Assembly: GCF_001544515.1 (NCBI RefSeq)
Contig: NZ_FCOL02000005.1
Coordinates: forward strand, 171,425-235,424
DNA: 64,000 nucleotides
Source: Caballeronia terrestris
GTDB lineage: Bacteria > Pseudomonadota > Gammaproteobacteria > Burkholderiales > Burkholderiaceae
Direction: 5' to 3'
Shown piece after piece: positions 17,791 through 25,832 of the stretch. How positions within the stretch are numbered: the stretch's first letter is position 1; each line of letters starts with the position of its first letter. The notes beneath the pieces were generated by a model. That model had not been told where the DNA came from and searched no databases. It saw nothing but the letters and a program-made list of their open reading frames with translations. The translations under genes and the position numbers were made by a program.

Positions 17791-18405
17791 TCACAGCAAT
17801 TTCCAGTGCTCCAGTTCCTTCGAGAGCGCATCGGCGTCGACGAAACGATGCCCATGCAGCCCTGCATCGATTGCGCCGGCGACGTTGGCGTCCGTATCGT
17901 CGATGAAAAGCGTCTCGCTCGCGCCGATGCCGAGTTGCTCCACGCAGCGCAAATACGCCTCGGCCGCCGGTTTCGACGCGCCGAATGAAGCGGATGCATA
18001 CACATGCGGGCCGAACACACGCGCGACTCCAGGATTGAGATAGCCGATATGGTCGGTGACGAGACGGCAGTTGTTGGTCAGCACCGCGATTTTGTGCCGC
18101 TGGGCCACGCGCTCGGCAAGCTTGAGCGACTGCGCGTTGGGTGTGATCGACGCGTGGCGCGCCGCCAGCCATTTCTCGCGATCGACCCGGCAACCGAGCA
18201 TTTCACCCAAGGCGCTCAGATATTCATCGTCGGTGATCTGACCAGCGTCGGCGCGCGCTTCGAGACCGGAACCCCAGATGGCGTGGCGCACCATGTCAGG
18301 CGGCTGGCCCGTCGTCGCCGACAGATGATCGACTCGCGCGGAGCGGTCGTAGTGGGTCAGCACGCCTTCCATATCGAACAGCACGAGAGATATCGGTGAT
18401 GGCAT
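17791..18405 (-). CDS. HAD-superfamily hydrolase
   Basis: A 204-residue HAD hydrolase of the small alpha-helical cap type. Motif I is DMEGV (Asp11 nucleophile, Glu13 in place of the usual second Asp), motif II is LTNN (Thr110), motif III is Lys145 (GASKPAAE), motif IV is IDDTDAN (Asp169, Asp170). The Asp-to-Glu change at the general acid position is unusual and may affect rate or substrate. Probably a phosphatase of a small metabolite. No operon partner. Confidence 0.85.
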   Translation of the reverse strand: MPSPISLVLFDMEGVLTHYDRSARVDHLSATTGQPPDMVRHAIWGSGLEARADAGQITDDEYLSALGEMLGCRVDREKWLAARHASITPNAQSLKLAERVAQRHKIAVLTNNCRLVTDHIGYLNPGVARVFGPHVYASASFGASKPAAEAYLRCVEQLGIGASETLFIDDTDANVAGAIDAGLHGHRFVDADALSKELEHWKLL

Positions 18406-18414
18406 GACCTACCT

Positions 18415-18509
18415 CGCTGTCGACCAGAGTTGGCCCTTCAGGGCCTTACTCTGGTCCCATGCAACGCTGTCGACCAGAGTTGGCCCTTCAGGCCATGCAA
18501 CGCTGTCGA
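18415..18509. repeat. 28-bp direct repeat with internal hairpin
   Basis: A 28-base sequence starting CGCTGTCGACCAGAGTTGG occurs at 18415-18442 and again at 18465-18492, a 50-base period. A third partial copy (CCATGCAACGCTGTCGA) is shared between 18457-18473 and 18493-18509. The first copy forms a hairpin: ACCAGAGT (18423-18430) pairs with ACTCTGGT (18448-18455), enclosing GGCCC and GGGCC. No stable coding frame explains it. It could be a small repetitive element or tandem regulator sites. Confidence 0.65.
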
Positions 18510-18554
18510 AGAGCCTCCATTGTGCATGGAAGAAAATAGCGGAGCGGTACGCCA

Positions 18555-18740
18555 TCATTCTTTGCGCGTCTTCGGTTGTTCGGGCTGCGGGTCGCGTCCA
18601 CGTTGCGTGGGTGCTCGCGTACATGCATCCGGTGGGGCCACATAGGCCGTGTCGTCGCAGCAGCACGCGTAGACCGGAAACCCGTACGCATTCGTGCCGA
18701 TGATTTTCGTTGGCCCGTGCAGCGGGCACACCGCGTTCAT
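18555..18740 (-). CDS. Small Cys-rich hypothetical protein
   Basis: A 61-residue protein I do not recognise. It has AAGGAG 6 bases before ATG 18740, a good start. The N-terminal half contains a CPLHGP motif and a run of three cysteines (ACCCDD), suggesting a small zinc ribbon or other metal site. The C-terminal half is polar and rich in Pro, Arg, Gln and Lys. It lies alone between the repeat element and the catalase-like gene, divergent from the latter. Confidence 0.6.
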   Translation of the reverse strand: MNAVCPLHGPTKIIGTNAYGFPVYACCCDDTAYVAPPDACTRAPTQRGRDPQPEQPKTRKE

Positions 18741-18921
18741 GTCGTCTCCTTGAAGTCGCCGCAAAAGCAATTCAAATCGATATTCTACGACCGTCTTTAC
18801 GTCGTATCGTCGGCAATCTCGCCGCAGCGCACCTTCAGATCCGCAGTCTTCGAGCCACTGAAAAGACCTACACTTCAATCATCGTTTTGGTCGCGGACGA
18901 CACCCGCGAAGGAGCGACACC

Positions 18922-19977
18922 ATGAACACCGAAGGCACCGGCTGGACCGACCAGCCCGACGATGCGAACACGATCGCCATGCTCGTCGAGCGCGTTCGCG
19001 CGCAGCAGCAAGCGATCGCTGCGAGCGCCCATACGAACCTCGGCGGCCGTATCGACCGCGCGCAGCACCAGAAGCAACTGCTCGGCGCATTCGGCGTCCT
19101 GCGCCTCGCCGAGACGATCCCCGCCGCCGTTCGAGCCGGCCCGTTCATCGAGCGCGATGCAGCCGGGCAGCCAGTGGAATATCGCGTGGCGTGCCGCTTC
19201 TCGAACGGCCAGCCGTGCCCTTTCGCCGATACCAAATCCGACGTGCGCGGTATAGCGCTGAAGTTCTTCACCGCTGACGGAATCGAAACCGATCTGCTGA
19301 TGACGAACGAAGGCGGCCGCTCGCATTCGCGCAACGCGACGCAGTTCATGGCGGTGGCCGACATCATCGTGGCGAAGCTCGCCGGCGGCCTGGCCGATGC
19401 GTCCGGCAAGATAGTGCACGAATTGTCGTCGGGCGAACTCAAAGCAGGCGACGGGATTCACGCTCTCGAGATCCTTGCCAGGGAGATCAAGTTTCACGAG
19501 GTGGCGAGCCTCGCGACCGAGCGTTACTGGGGATCGGTCGTGCAACTGGGCGATACCGCGATCAAATACGTGCTGTCGCCGCACGATTCGAGCGTCGCGG
19601 GCACAGTCGGGGACAGGCACGCGGACGACTATCTCCGCGAGGACATCATCAGCCGGCTTGCGAACGGTCCGGTCAGATGGAAACTCGATGTGCAGCTTTT
19701 CCTCGACGAAGAACGCACGCCTGTGAACGACGCTTCGGTGGCGTGGGACGCGCCGCTCGTTCAAGTCGGCGTGCTGGAGATATCGTCGCCGCCTTCGGAC
19801 GCCGACGAGACGATCGTCAATCAGATGGCGTTCAATCCGGCCAACGGCTTTCGGCCGCTCGGCATCACACATGCACGTAAGGACGTTTATGCTGCGAGCG
19901 CTGCGAACCGCAAGGATCGCGGGTTGCTCGCAAGCGACGAGGCACGCGAAGTCCTTGGCAACAAACCGATTGCCTGA
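18922..19977 (+). CDS. Catalase-like heme-fold protein (y4iL-like group)
   Basis: A 351-residue protein with the catalase core: residues around 85-120 show VACRFSNGQPCPFADTKSDVRGIALKFF, and the end has MAFNPANGFRPLGITHARKDVY, the form seen in the divergent y4iL-like catalase group. The C-terminal segment of true catalases with the heme-ligand Tyr (R-x-F-x-Y followed by RLG) is not found, so catalase activity is doubtful; peroxide- or lipid-related roles are possible. GAAGGAG precedes ATG 18922. It stands alone. Confidence 0.8.
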   Translation: MNTEGTGWTDQPDDANTIAMLVERVRAQQQAIAASAHTNLGGRIDRAQHQKQLLGAFGVLRLAETIPAAVRAGPFIERDAAGQPVEYRVACRFSNGQPCPFADTKSDVRGIALKFFTADGIETDLLMTNEGGRSHSRNATQFMAVADIIVAKLAGGLADASGKIVHELSSGELKAGDGIHALEILAREIKFHEVASLATERYWGSVVQLGDTAIKYVLSPHDSSVAGTVGDRHADDYLREDIISRLANGPVRWKLDVQLFLDEERTPVNDASVAWDAPLVQVGVLEISSPPSDADETIVNQMAFNPANGFRPLGITHARKDVYAASAANRKDRGLLASDEAREVLGNKPIA

Positions 19978-20073
19978 GCGAGCGTCGCGAGGCGTCAGCG
20001 GGCATCGAGCCCAAGAAATCGAAACGGAGGAGCGGGCTCAAATTTCCCCGACACTTGCATTCCCGCCCATCAT

Positions 20074-20766
20074 TCACATCGGATGCGCGCGACCCGCCGT
20101 CGTCAGCAAGGCGACGGCGGCCGGATCGGGCATACCGTTGGCATCGATGGCGCCTGCTTTCGCCAGCGTGTCGAGATCACTGTCGACGCCTGCTTGCCCG
20201 ACGATGAACGGTGTCGTCAGAAACGCCGGCGTCGACAGTGTGACCGAATAGCCCTGCTGCAAATTTGCGACGACCGCCGACTGGGCAGCCATCACATTGC
20301 TCTCGTTCGCGAGTACTTGCTGGTAGCGCGCGTTGTTGGGAAAACCCGCGATGAGGTTGCTTTCGGTCGTATCGAGTTGCGAAGCGAGGTAGACGAGCAT
20401 CAACTCGGTCTCGGGCGTCGTATTGAACGTGCCGCCGGCGATCGCCAGCGAATGCAGGGTCGCGCCACCGGAAGTTACCGTGAGAATGCAAGGAAGCGCG
20501 GCGTTGAGCGTGATGCTGTAGTGCCCGCCGCCATCGGACAACGTGGAACCTGAGCCTTGCGCGCAAGTGACGCCGACCGTCGCGCTGGCGAGCGCCTTGC
20601 CGGTCGCGGCGGTTCCGGATAGTGCGACGCTCGGAATCACGTATGCGCCGCTACAGGCGTCAAAGCCGATGCAGGAGTTTGCCCCGCACGCGGCGAGCGT
20701 CGCGAGCGAAGCCACGCATAGCGCAGCGAGCGCCGGTCGAACGCAACGTGTGTCGTGAGTGTTCAT
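20074..20766 (-). CDS. Putative lipoprotein of unknown function
   Basis: A 230-residue exported protein with lipobox LATLAAC about 30 residues in. The mature part opens with a beta-rich segment like carboxypeptidase-regulatory/Ig-like repeats (VALSGTAATGKALASATVGVTC), then a helical part (TPETELMLVYLASQLD). I do not recognise a defined family. The start at 20766 puts the signal peptide in the usual place; an in-frame ATG at 20793 is possible. Neither has a strong ribosome binding site. Confidence 0.7.
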   Translation of the reverse strand: MNTHDTRCVRPALAALCVASLATLAACGANSCIGFDACSGAYVIPSVALSGTAATGKALASATVGVTCAQGSGSTLSDGGGHYSITLNAALPCILTVTSGGATLHSLAIAGGTFNTTPETELMLVYLASQLDTTESNLIAGFPNNARYQQVLANESNVMAAQSAVVANLQQGYSVTLSTPAFLTTPFIVGQAGVDSDLDTLAKAGAIDANGMPDPAAVALLTTAGRAHPM

Positions 20767-20835
20767 GACGGCCCGCCATCGATGGAAGGACATCAGCCGA
20801 TTTTATGCTCGACACGACGGTTGCGCGCGGAACGC

Positions 20836-21348
20836 TTACTGCGCCCCTGCGCCCTGCTTCACCGTCCCATCTGGCTGCGGCACTTCGATCGGTTTGACCT
20901 CGACGCGCGCAGTACCGTTTTCCTTCAACCCGAGTTTGTCGGCCGTTTTCGGTGACACGTCGACGATTCGATCCTTGACATAGGGACCGCGATCCCTGAT
21001 TTCGACCACCTCGCTGTTGCCGTTCTCCAGATTCGTGACCCGGGCCTTGGTGCCTAGCGGGAGAGTCTTGCTCGCGGCGGCATTGGATTGCGGATTCATC
21101 TTCGTACCGTCGGCCATTTTCTTCTTGTAGAACTCCCGGCCATAGTAGGAGGCCTTGCCTTTACTAGGCTTGCCGGAGTGATCGAGGCCGGCGTGGCGCG
21201 ATGTCTTCTTGCTCGCGTGACTGGCATCCGTGGACGTCGGTTTCTGCGCCGGAAGCGCCGTGCTCACAACGCACGGCACAGCCAGAAACAGCAGCGCTCG
21301 AAGCGCGGCTCGCAGCCGATTCCCGGTGGTATGAAGATTACGTCCCAT
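20836..21348 (-). CDS. RlpA-like septal ring/lytic transglycosylase-family protein
   Basis: A 170-residue protein with an N-terminal hydrophobic export segment, a basic linker, and a double-psi beta-barrel of RlpA type at about residues 65-152: KASYYGREFY, KMADGTKMNP, LPLGTKARVTNLENG, IRDRGPYVKDRIVDVS. RlpA proteins act on denuded glycan strands of peptidoglycan. The SPOR domain of full-length RlpA is absent and there is no lipobox Cys, so this is a short periplasmic variant. Confidence 0.85.
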   Translation of the reverse strand: MGRNLHTTGNRLRAALRALLFLAVPCVVSTALPAQKPTSTDASHASKKTSRHAGLDHSGKPSKGKASYYGREFYKKKMADGTKMNPQSNAAASKTLPLGTKARVTNLENGNSEVVEIRDRGPYVKDRIVDVSPKTADKLGLKENGTARVEVKPIEVPQPDGTVKQGAGAQ

Positions 21349-21536
21349 CTGCCTCTCCTTTGCAGCCTTTGGAGGCAGCGGGCGCCCGGTCCGCGGGCTG
21401 AGGAGTGTCTATGGTATCGGTCGAACGTTCGTCAGTTCAATACACGATGCGCTGTCGCTGCCGAAGCATGTCGACGTGAGCCCTCGGCGCCCCCCGACGA
21501 ACTAAAATGACATTGACGGGACTGCTGGAGAAAATC

Positions 21537-21971
21537 ATGGATACGGCGGACAGGCAAGCTCTCAGAACGCGTCGCGATGCCGTCGTGAACGCTCACATCG
21601 AAGCGGAAGCCGTGCGCCATGACGTCGCCGCCGCACTGGCCACCTTCCGCAATCCGCGATACGAAGTGCCGGCCGTGGGTCTGATTGCCGACGGGGCGGA
21701 TGCCGTCGAAGGGCTTCTCAACCAGTTGCTCGCCGCATTTCCCGACTTCTGGCTCACGAAAGACGCAGTGCATCATGGCGATGACGTCGTCGTCGTGGAG
21801 GCCAGATTCGGAGGCACGCATCGCGGCGTATGGGCTGGCATGGCCGCGACAAACAAGCCGATGGAAGTCCAGAGCGCGTTGATTTTTGTCTTCGACGACG
21901 CCGATCTCATCTGCGAAAAAGTCTACTTCGATCACGCGACCGTTCTGCGTCAACTCGGCGCGCCTGCCTGA
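21537..21971 (+). CDS. SnoaL/NTF2-like protein
   Basis: A 144-residue NTF2-fold protein; the pattern DAVEGLLNQLLAAFPDFWLTKDAVHHGDDVVVVEARFGGTH, then AALIFVF-like strand and KVYFDHATVL, is that of the SnoaL polyketide-cyclase-like group, small pocket proteins with varied enzymatic or binding roles. GGAG lies 9 bases before ATG 21537; an in-frame ATG at 21507 lacks a site. No operon partner with related function. Confidence 0.75.
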   Translation: MDTADRQALRTRRDAVVNAHIEAEAVRHDVAAALATFRNPRYEVPAVGLIADGADAVEGLLNQLLAAFPDFWLTKDAVHHGDDVVVVEARFGGTHRGVWAGMAATNKPMEVQSALIFVFDDADLICEKVYFDHATVLRQLGAPA

Positions 21972-22052
21972 CGCGTCGAGCAAGCGGCAACCCGCTGAAC
22001 GCATGGCATAATCGCCCGAAATCGACGGGTACTCTCAACCATCCAGCCCGAT

Positions 22053-22418
22053 ATGCGCAGCCGCTTTCACCGGAAGATCGGCGTCATGCTCGGATTGCTT
22101 GCAATCCTGCTCGCGACGTTCGCGCCCGTCGTCTCGCAAACGCTCGCGCAAAGCGGCCACAATGCGCATTCCCACTCCTTCTGCTCGGCACAACCGTCGC
22201 CCGACGAGGACGCCAGCCACCATTCATCTCTGCACGACGGGCAGGCCTGTGCCTACTGCCACCTCCTCACCCACGTACCCGCACTGCCCAGCGCGCTCGC
22301 GGTATTTGCGTTCACGGTCTGGGCCATCCAGCATCGCATCGCCACGCGCTTCGAGAACTTGCGGCGTGTCGTCACGCTAACCGTCGCGCAACCGCGCGCG
22401 CCACCTTTCGCATCCTGA
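22053..22418 (+). CDS. DUF2946 membrane-anchored His/Cys-rich protein
   Basis: A 121-residue DUF2946 protein. One N-terminal hydrophobic segment (GVMLGLLAILLATFAPVVSQ), a His-rich centre (HNAHSHSFCSAQ, DASHHSSLHDG) and the family signature ACAYCHLLTH, then a second hydrophobic stretch. DUF2946 genes accompany copper and other metal-homeostasis loci, and the His and Cys residues suggest metal binding. It is the first of three collinear genes ending in copC, 85 bases before the next. Confidence 0.78.
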   Translation: MRSRFHRKIGVMLGLLAILLATFAPVVSQTLAQSGHNAHSHSFCSAQPSPDEDASHHSSLHDGQACAYCHLLTHVPALPSALAVFAFTVWAIQHRIATRFENLRRVVTLTVAQPRAPPFAS

Positions 22419-22503
22419 TCCGAGTCGCATAGAAATTCAGTGCCTTCGCGCGTCCGCTCCCGGCTGCGCGCGCACCAATACGACCGTCTTCAAGGATGAG
22501 CCC

Positions 22504-23430
22504 ATGCAAACCACGTCAACACGTGGCGGCGTGTCGCTGCTCACGGCTTCGCTCGCCGTGACGGCTGCCGCTGCCTCGCTTCTATACAACGCGCCCGCGA
22601 GCGCACACGCAATCGCCGGTGACCGCGTTTTCCCGGCGACGATGTCAGTCGACGATCCCGGCGTCGGCGATGAAGTCAACTTCCAGTTCGGCCATATCAA
22701 GGCGCCGAACGACGACGGCAACGACGCGAACTTCAACTCGACGTCGTTCGAATGGGACAAGCTGATCACCTCGAACCTCGCGCTGAGTGTCGGGGGCGCT
22801 TATCTCAGTCAGAACGCGCCGGAGAACGGTTCTGCCAAAGGCTTCGACAACGTCGAACTCGGGCTCAAGTATCTGGCATACGTGAACGCGAAGCACGAGT
22901 TCATGGTGTCGGTAGGCGTGAGTGCGGCGCTCGGAGGCACTGGAGCGAAATCGGTCAGCGACTCGTTCTCGACGATCGCCCCGGCGCTCTTCTTCGGCAA
23001 GGGCTTCGGAGACTTGCCCGATAGCCTGAGTTATCTGCGACCGCTCGCCATTACCGGTGAAATCGCGCCGAACTACACGACGAATGCGTCGGCGCCGAAT
23101 TCGCTCGATTGGGGCGTCACGATTCAGTACAGCATTCCCTATCTGCAATCGCAGGTCAAAAACCTGGGTCTCGGAGCGCCGTTCAACAACTTCATTCCGG
23201 TGGTCGAATTCCCGATGAACACATGCACTCAAGGACCGTGTTCGGGCCATACGACCGGCACGATCAATCCCGGGGTCATCTGGCTCACTCGCTGGGGACA
23301 ACTCGGCATCGAGGCGCAGTTGCCGGTCAATCGGGCGTCCGGCAGACACACGGGCGTGCTGCTGCAAGCGCATTTCTATCTTGACGACATCTTCCCGAAC
23401 TCAGTCGGCAAACCACTCCTCCATCCATGA
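22504..23430 (+). CDS. Beta-rich envelope protein, possible outer-membrane channel of a copper module
   Basis: A 308-residue exported protein: signal peptide to about residue 36 (ASAHA), then alternating beta strands (LALSVGGAYLSQNAP, HEFMVSVGVSAALGG, GVTIQYSIPYLQS, GVLLQAHFYLDD), the pattern of an outer-membrane barrel. I do not recognise a named family. It overlaps copC by 4 bases (ATGA), so they are translationally coupled, and follows the DUF2946 gene. A copper-related role is inferred from this context only. Confidence 0.68.
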   Translation: MQTTSTRGGVSLLTASLAVTAAAASLLYNAPASAHAIAGDRVFPATMSVDDPGVGDEVNFQFGHIKAPNDDGNDANFNSTSFEWDKLITSNLALSVGGAYLSQNAPENGSAKGFDNVELGLKYLAYVNAKHEFMVSVGVSAALGGTGAKSVSDSFSTIAPALFFGKGFGDLPDSLSYLRPLAITGEIAPNYTTNASAPNSLDWGVTIQYSIPYLQSQVKNLGLGAPFNNFIPVVEFPMNTCTQGPCSGHTTGTINPGVIWLTRWGQLGIEAQLPVNRASGRHTGVLLQAHFYLDDIFPNSVGKPLLHP

Positions 23431-23792
23431 ACACGACCACTCTCATGCGCGGCCTCGTTGCCGCTTCAGCCCTCGTGCTCGCGCAGCTTGCTTGCGCGCA
23501 CGCGTATCCGACGCATCAATCGCCCGAGGCGGGCGCGACCGTCTCGCCGGCGCCGCACGAGGTATCGATCGAATTCGACGATGCGCTCGAGCCTGCCTTC
23601 AGTTCGATCACGGTAACGGACACGCAGGGAAAGTCCGTGACCAGTGGCAAATCGACAGTGGACGCAGGCAACAAAAAGCTAATGAAGGTGGCGCTGGCGA
23701 GTCTTGCGCCGGGGAGTTGCTCCGTTGCGTGGGTGGCCGTTGCCGATGACGGCCACCGGACGCAAGGGCATTACAAATTCGTCATCAAGTAG
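23427..23792 (+). CDS. copC: CopC-family periplasmic copper-binding protein
   Basis: A 121-residue CopC/YobA protein. After the signal peptide (to about residue 26) comes the CopC fold: HAYPTHQSPEAGATVSPAP, VSIEFDDALEP, and the C-terminal ADDGHRTQGHYKFVI. The His near the mature N-terminus and the D/H of ADDGH are likely Cu(II) ligands. Coupled by ATGA overlap to the envelope protein upstream. The membrane partner CopD is not in the window. The 246 bases after it (to 24038) show nothing clearly coding. Confidence 0.85.
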   Translation: MNTTTLMRGLVAASALVLAQLACAHAYPTHQSPEAGATVSPAPHEVSIEFDDALEPAFSSITVTDTQGKSVTSGKSTVDAGNKKLMKVALASLAPGSCSVAWVAVADDGHRTQGHYKFVIK

Positions 23793-24038
23793 TGTTCGAT
23801 TGCGTTGTCGCGGCGCAAAGCCGGCGTCGGTATCCTTGAGGAAGTGGGCCTTGCACCAGCGGCAAGGTCTCAAGCTTCCGACACCGCGCAGCGCATTGAA
23901 CGCGCAGCGCTCCGCTGCCAAAAGCCCGGCATTCAAGTCACGATCGACCTTGCCGTTAACTGAACCAGGTGAGCCATCGTTTCGCCCGCGGTCGTTTCCC
24001 TGGCGACCGCAACGCTCCAACTTCGTCTTCTCTCCGAT

Positions 24039-24347
24039 ATGAACCGCCCGCTGTCAAAACAACAATCGGTCATCAAACCAAGCGTCGTCACGCTTGTCAC
24101 CCTGGCCGCTCTTCTGCTGATCGGCCTACCGTCGGCGCGCGCCGGCACGCAAGTAGGGGAAGTCCGCGTGTCGCTGACCGTCCTCGATCGCTGCACCATG
24201 AATACAGACGATCGTCGCACCACCGTCGCATGCATCGCGGGCGGCCAGTACAGCATCCTCACAGACAAGCCGTTTGCAACGTCGGTCATTTCGACCGATA
24301 ACACTCCTCCTGCCAGGGGTGAAAAATACATAGAAATTGCTTTTTGA
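24039..24347 (+). CDS. Short spore-coat-U-like pilus subunit, probable
   Basis: A 102-residue exported protein with a signal peptide ending near SARAG. The mature part has the subunit pattern in miniature: VSLTVLDRC, a V-C-GGQYSI segment and a final YIEIAF strand like the ITF ends of Csu pilins. It is about 60 residues shorter than the next gene's pilin. It lies just upstream of the Csu-type operon on the same strand, so a minor subunit or inhibitor of assembly is possible. Family membership is inferred from pattern. Confidence 0.6.
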   Translation: MNRPLSKQQSVIKPSVVTLVTLAALLLIGLPSARAGTQVGEVRVSLTVLDRCTMNTDDRRTTVACIAGGQYSILTDKPFATSVISTDNTPPARGEKYIEIAF

Positions 24348-24492
24348 ATCAAGCGTCTAGCCTTTGTCTGTGTCATGACGTACACAAGTTACAAACCGTT
24401 ACCGTTCTCGTACGAGGAATCGACATAATTTCGCTCGCCTGCCCAAAAAACGCGCGACTTCAGCGCAAAGGGTCCACGAGTGAGGTTGAGAG

Positions 24493-25002
24493 ATGCGTCG
24501 TCGTTCCATTCCCGTTTCGTTGTTGTCGTTCGCCCTGGCAGCCGCGCCGTTGTTGCCGTTCGGCGCATTGGCCGCTACCCGCACCACCACGTTCAGCGTC
24601 ACGCTGACGCTGCAAAACGACTGCCAGATTGCCGCGAACACGTTGAATTTCGGTAATTCCGGCGTCATCGCGACGAACATCGATCAAACGACCACGCTCT
24701 CGGTCACCTGCACCAATGGCGCGCCCTACAACGTCGGGCTCGACGCTGGCTCGGTAGGCGGTTCGACGGTGGCCAACCGGCTCCTCGGCGGCACGGGCAC
24801 GCCGGCGCCGACAGTCGCCTATCAGCTCTACCGTGATGCGGCGCGCTCGCTCATCTGGGGCCAGACGGTCGGCACCGATACCCAATCGGGCACGGGCACG
24901 GGCGCTGCGCAGACCCTGACGGTCTACGGCCGCGTCGCGCCGCAGAACACCCCCGCCGCCGGCACCTACTCGTCGACTGTCACCGCGACCGTCACGTTCT
25001 GA
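24493..25002 (+). CDS. Csu-type major pilin (spore coat protein U domain)
   Basis: A 169-residue secreted subunit: signal peptide to about residue 28, then one spore-coat-U domain (VTLTLQNDCQIAANTLNFG, LSVTCTNGAPYNVGLD, YQLYRD, LTVYGRV, YSSTVTATVTF). Such proteins are assembled by donor-strand exchange into archaic chaperone-usher pili. The stop overlaps the chaperone start by one base (TGATG). First full subunit of a four-gene pilus operon (pilin, chaperone, usher, tip). Confidence 0.9.
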   Translation: MRRRSIPVSLLSFALAAAPLLPFGALAATRTTTFSVTLTLQNDCQIAANTLNFGNSGVIATNIDQTTTLSVTCTNGAPYNVGLDAGSVGGSTVANRLLGGTGTPAPTVAYQLYRDAARSLIWGQTVGTDTQSGTGTGAAQTLTVYGRVAPQNTPAAGTYSSTVTATVTF

Positions 25003-25829
25003 TGCGGCGTGCGCAGTTCCAACGGGCCGCTCGACGGCTCGCCGGCTGGCTTTTTCCTCGCGCCGCTGTCTTGCTCGGCGCGGGGCTGATCGCGTTCGTG
25101 CCTACGCAATTCGCCGATGCCGCCGCCCTGCAGGTCTCCCCGATTCGTCTCGATCTCTCCGCCGATCGCCCTGCGGCCGCGCTGACCTTGCACAACGACG
25201 GCACGACGCCGATCAACGCGCAGGTCCGCGTGTTCGGCTGGACCCAGGCGCTCGACGAAGACCGCCTCGAACGCAGCGACCGGGTGGTCGCCAGTCCGCC
25301 GATCGTGCAGATCGCGCCCGGTGCCGATCAGACGGTGCGCATTCTGCGCGTCGGCAATACGCCGGTAAGCGAGGAAGAGACATATCGCCTGCTGATCGAC
25401 GAAATTCCGAACGACCAGACCGCGCAGACCACGGGCGTGCGCGTCCAGTTGCGTTATTCCGTGCCGGTGTTCGTCGGCGCGCCCGAGGGCAAGCCGCCGG
25501 TCGTCGATTTCGCGCTGGAGCACGCTGCGCCGCCCGCTTCGGCTGCATCGGGCGCAGCGCTGATGCTGCGCGCCGCGAACCACGCGACGGGCCACGCCCA
25601 ACTCAGCCAGGTCCGGCTTGAATGGCCGAATGGTCAATCGACGCAAGTCTCCTCAGGCCTCCTCGGCTACGCCCTGCCACACGCCACGCGACGCTGGCCG
25701 ATCGCGGGTGCGCCTGCGGGCGCGGCGTCGGCGACCTTGCATGCCGTCGTCAACGGCGAGGCGTTCACGACCCGGATCGCCGTCGAGCCGGCTAGCGGGG
25801 CAGCGGTGTCGGCTGTACCCGCGCGTTGA
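25002..25829 (+). CDS. Csu-type periplasmic pilus chaperone
   Basis: A 275-residue PapD-like chaperone. A signal peptide ends near residue 42; the first Ig-like domain shows LQVSPIRLDLSADRPAAALTLHN, RVFGWTQ, and the G1-strand region GADQTVRILRVG followed by YRLLIDEIP. It folds pilin subunits and delivers them to the usher. The gene begins inside the stop codon of the pilin gene. Slightly long compared with the usual 230-250 residues because of an extended C-terminus. Confidence 0.9.
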   Translation: MRRAQFQRAARRLAGWLFPRAAVLLGAGLIAFVPTQFADAAALQVSPIRLDLSADRPAAALTLHNDGTTPINAQVRVFGWTQALDEDRLERSDRVVASPPIVQIAPGADQTVRILRVGNTPVSEEETYRLLIDEIPNDQTAQTTGVRVQLRYSVPVFVGAPEGKPPVVDFALEHAAPPASAASGAALMLRAANHATGHAQLSQVRLEWPNGQSTQVSSGLLGYALPHATRRWPIAGAPAGAASATLHAVVNGEAFTTRIAVEPASGAAVSAVPAR

Positions 25830-25832
25830 CCC

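Noticed and set aside
18404..18703. A 99-codon plus-strand frame through the 28-bp repeats
   Set aside because: It merely translates the direct repeat and then runs antisense to the small Cys-rich gene.
23793..23963. Open frame continuing after the copC stop codon for 57 codons, with protein-like residues
   Set aside because: At this GC content an open stretch of this size is expected by chance; no start with a ribosome binding site and no family resemblance.
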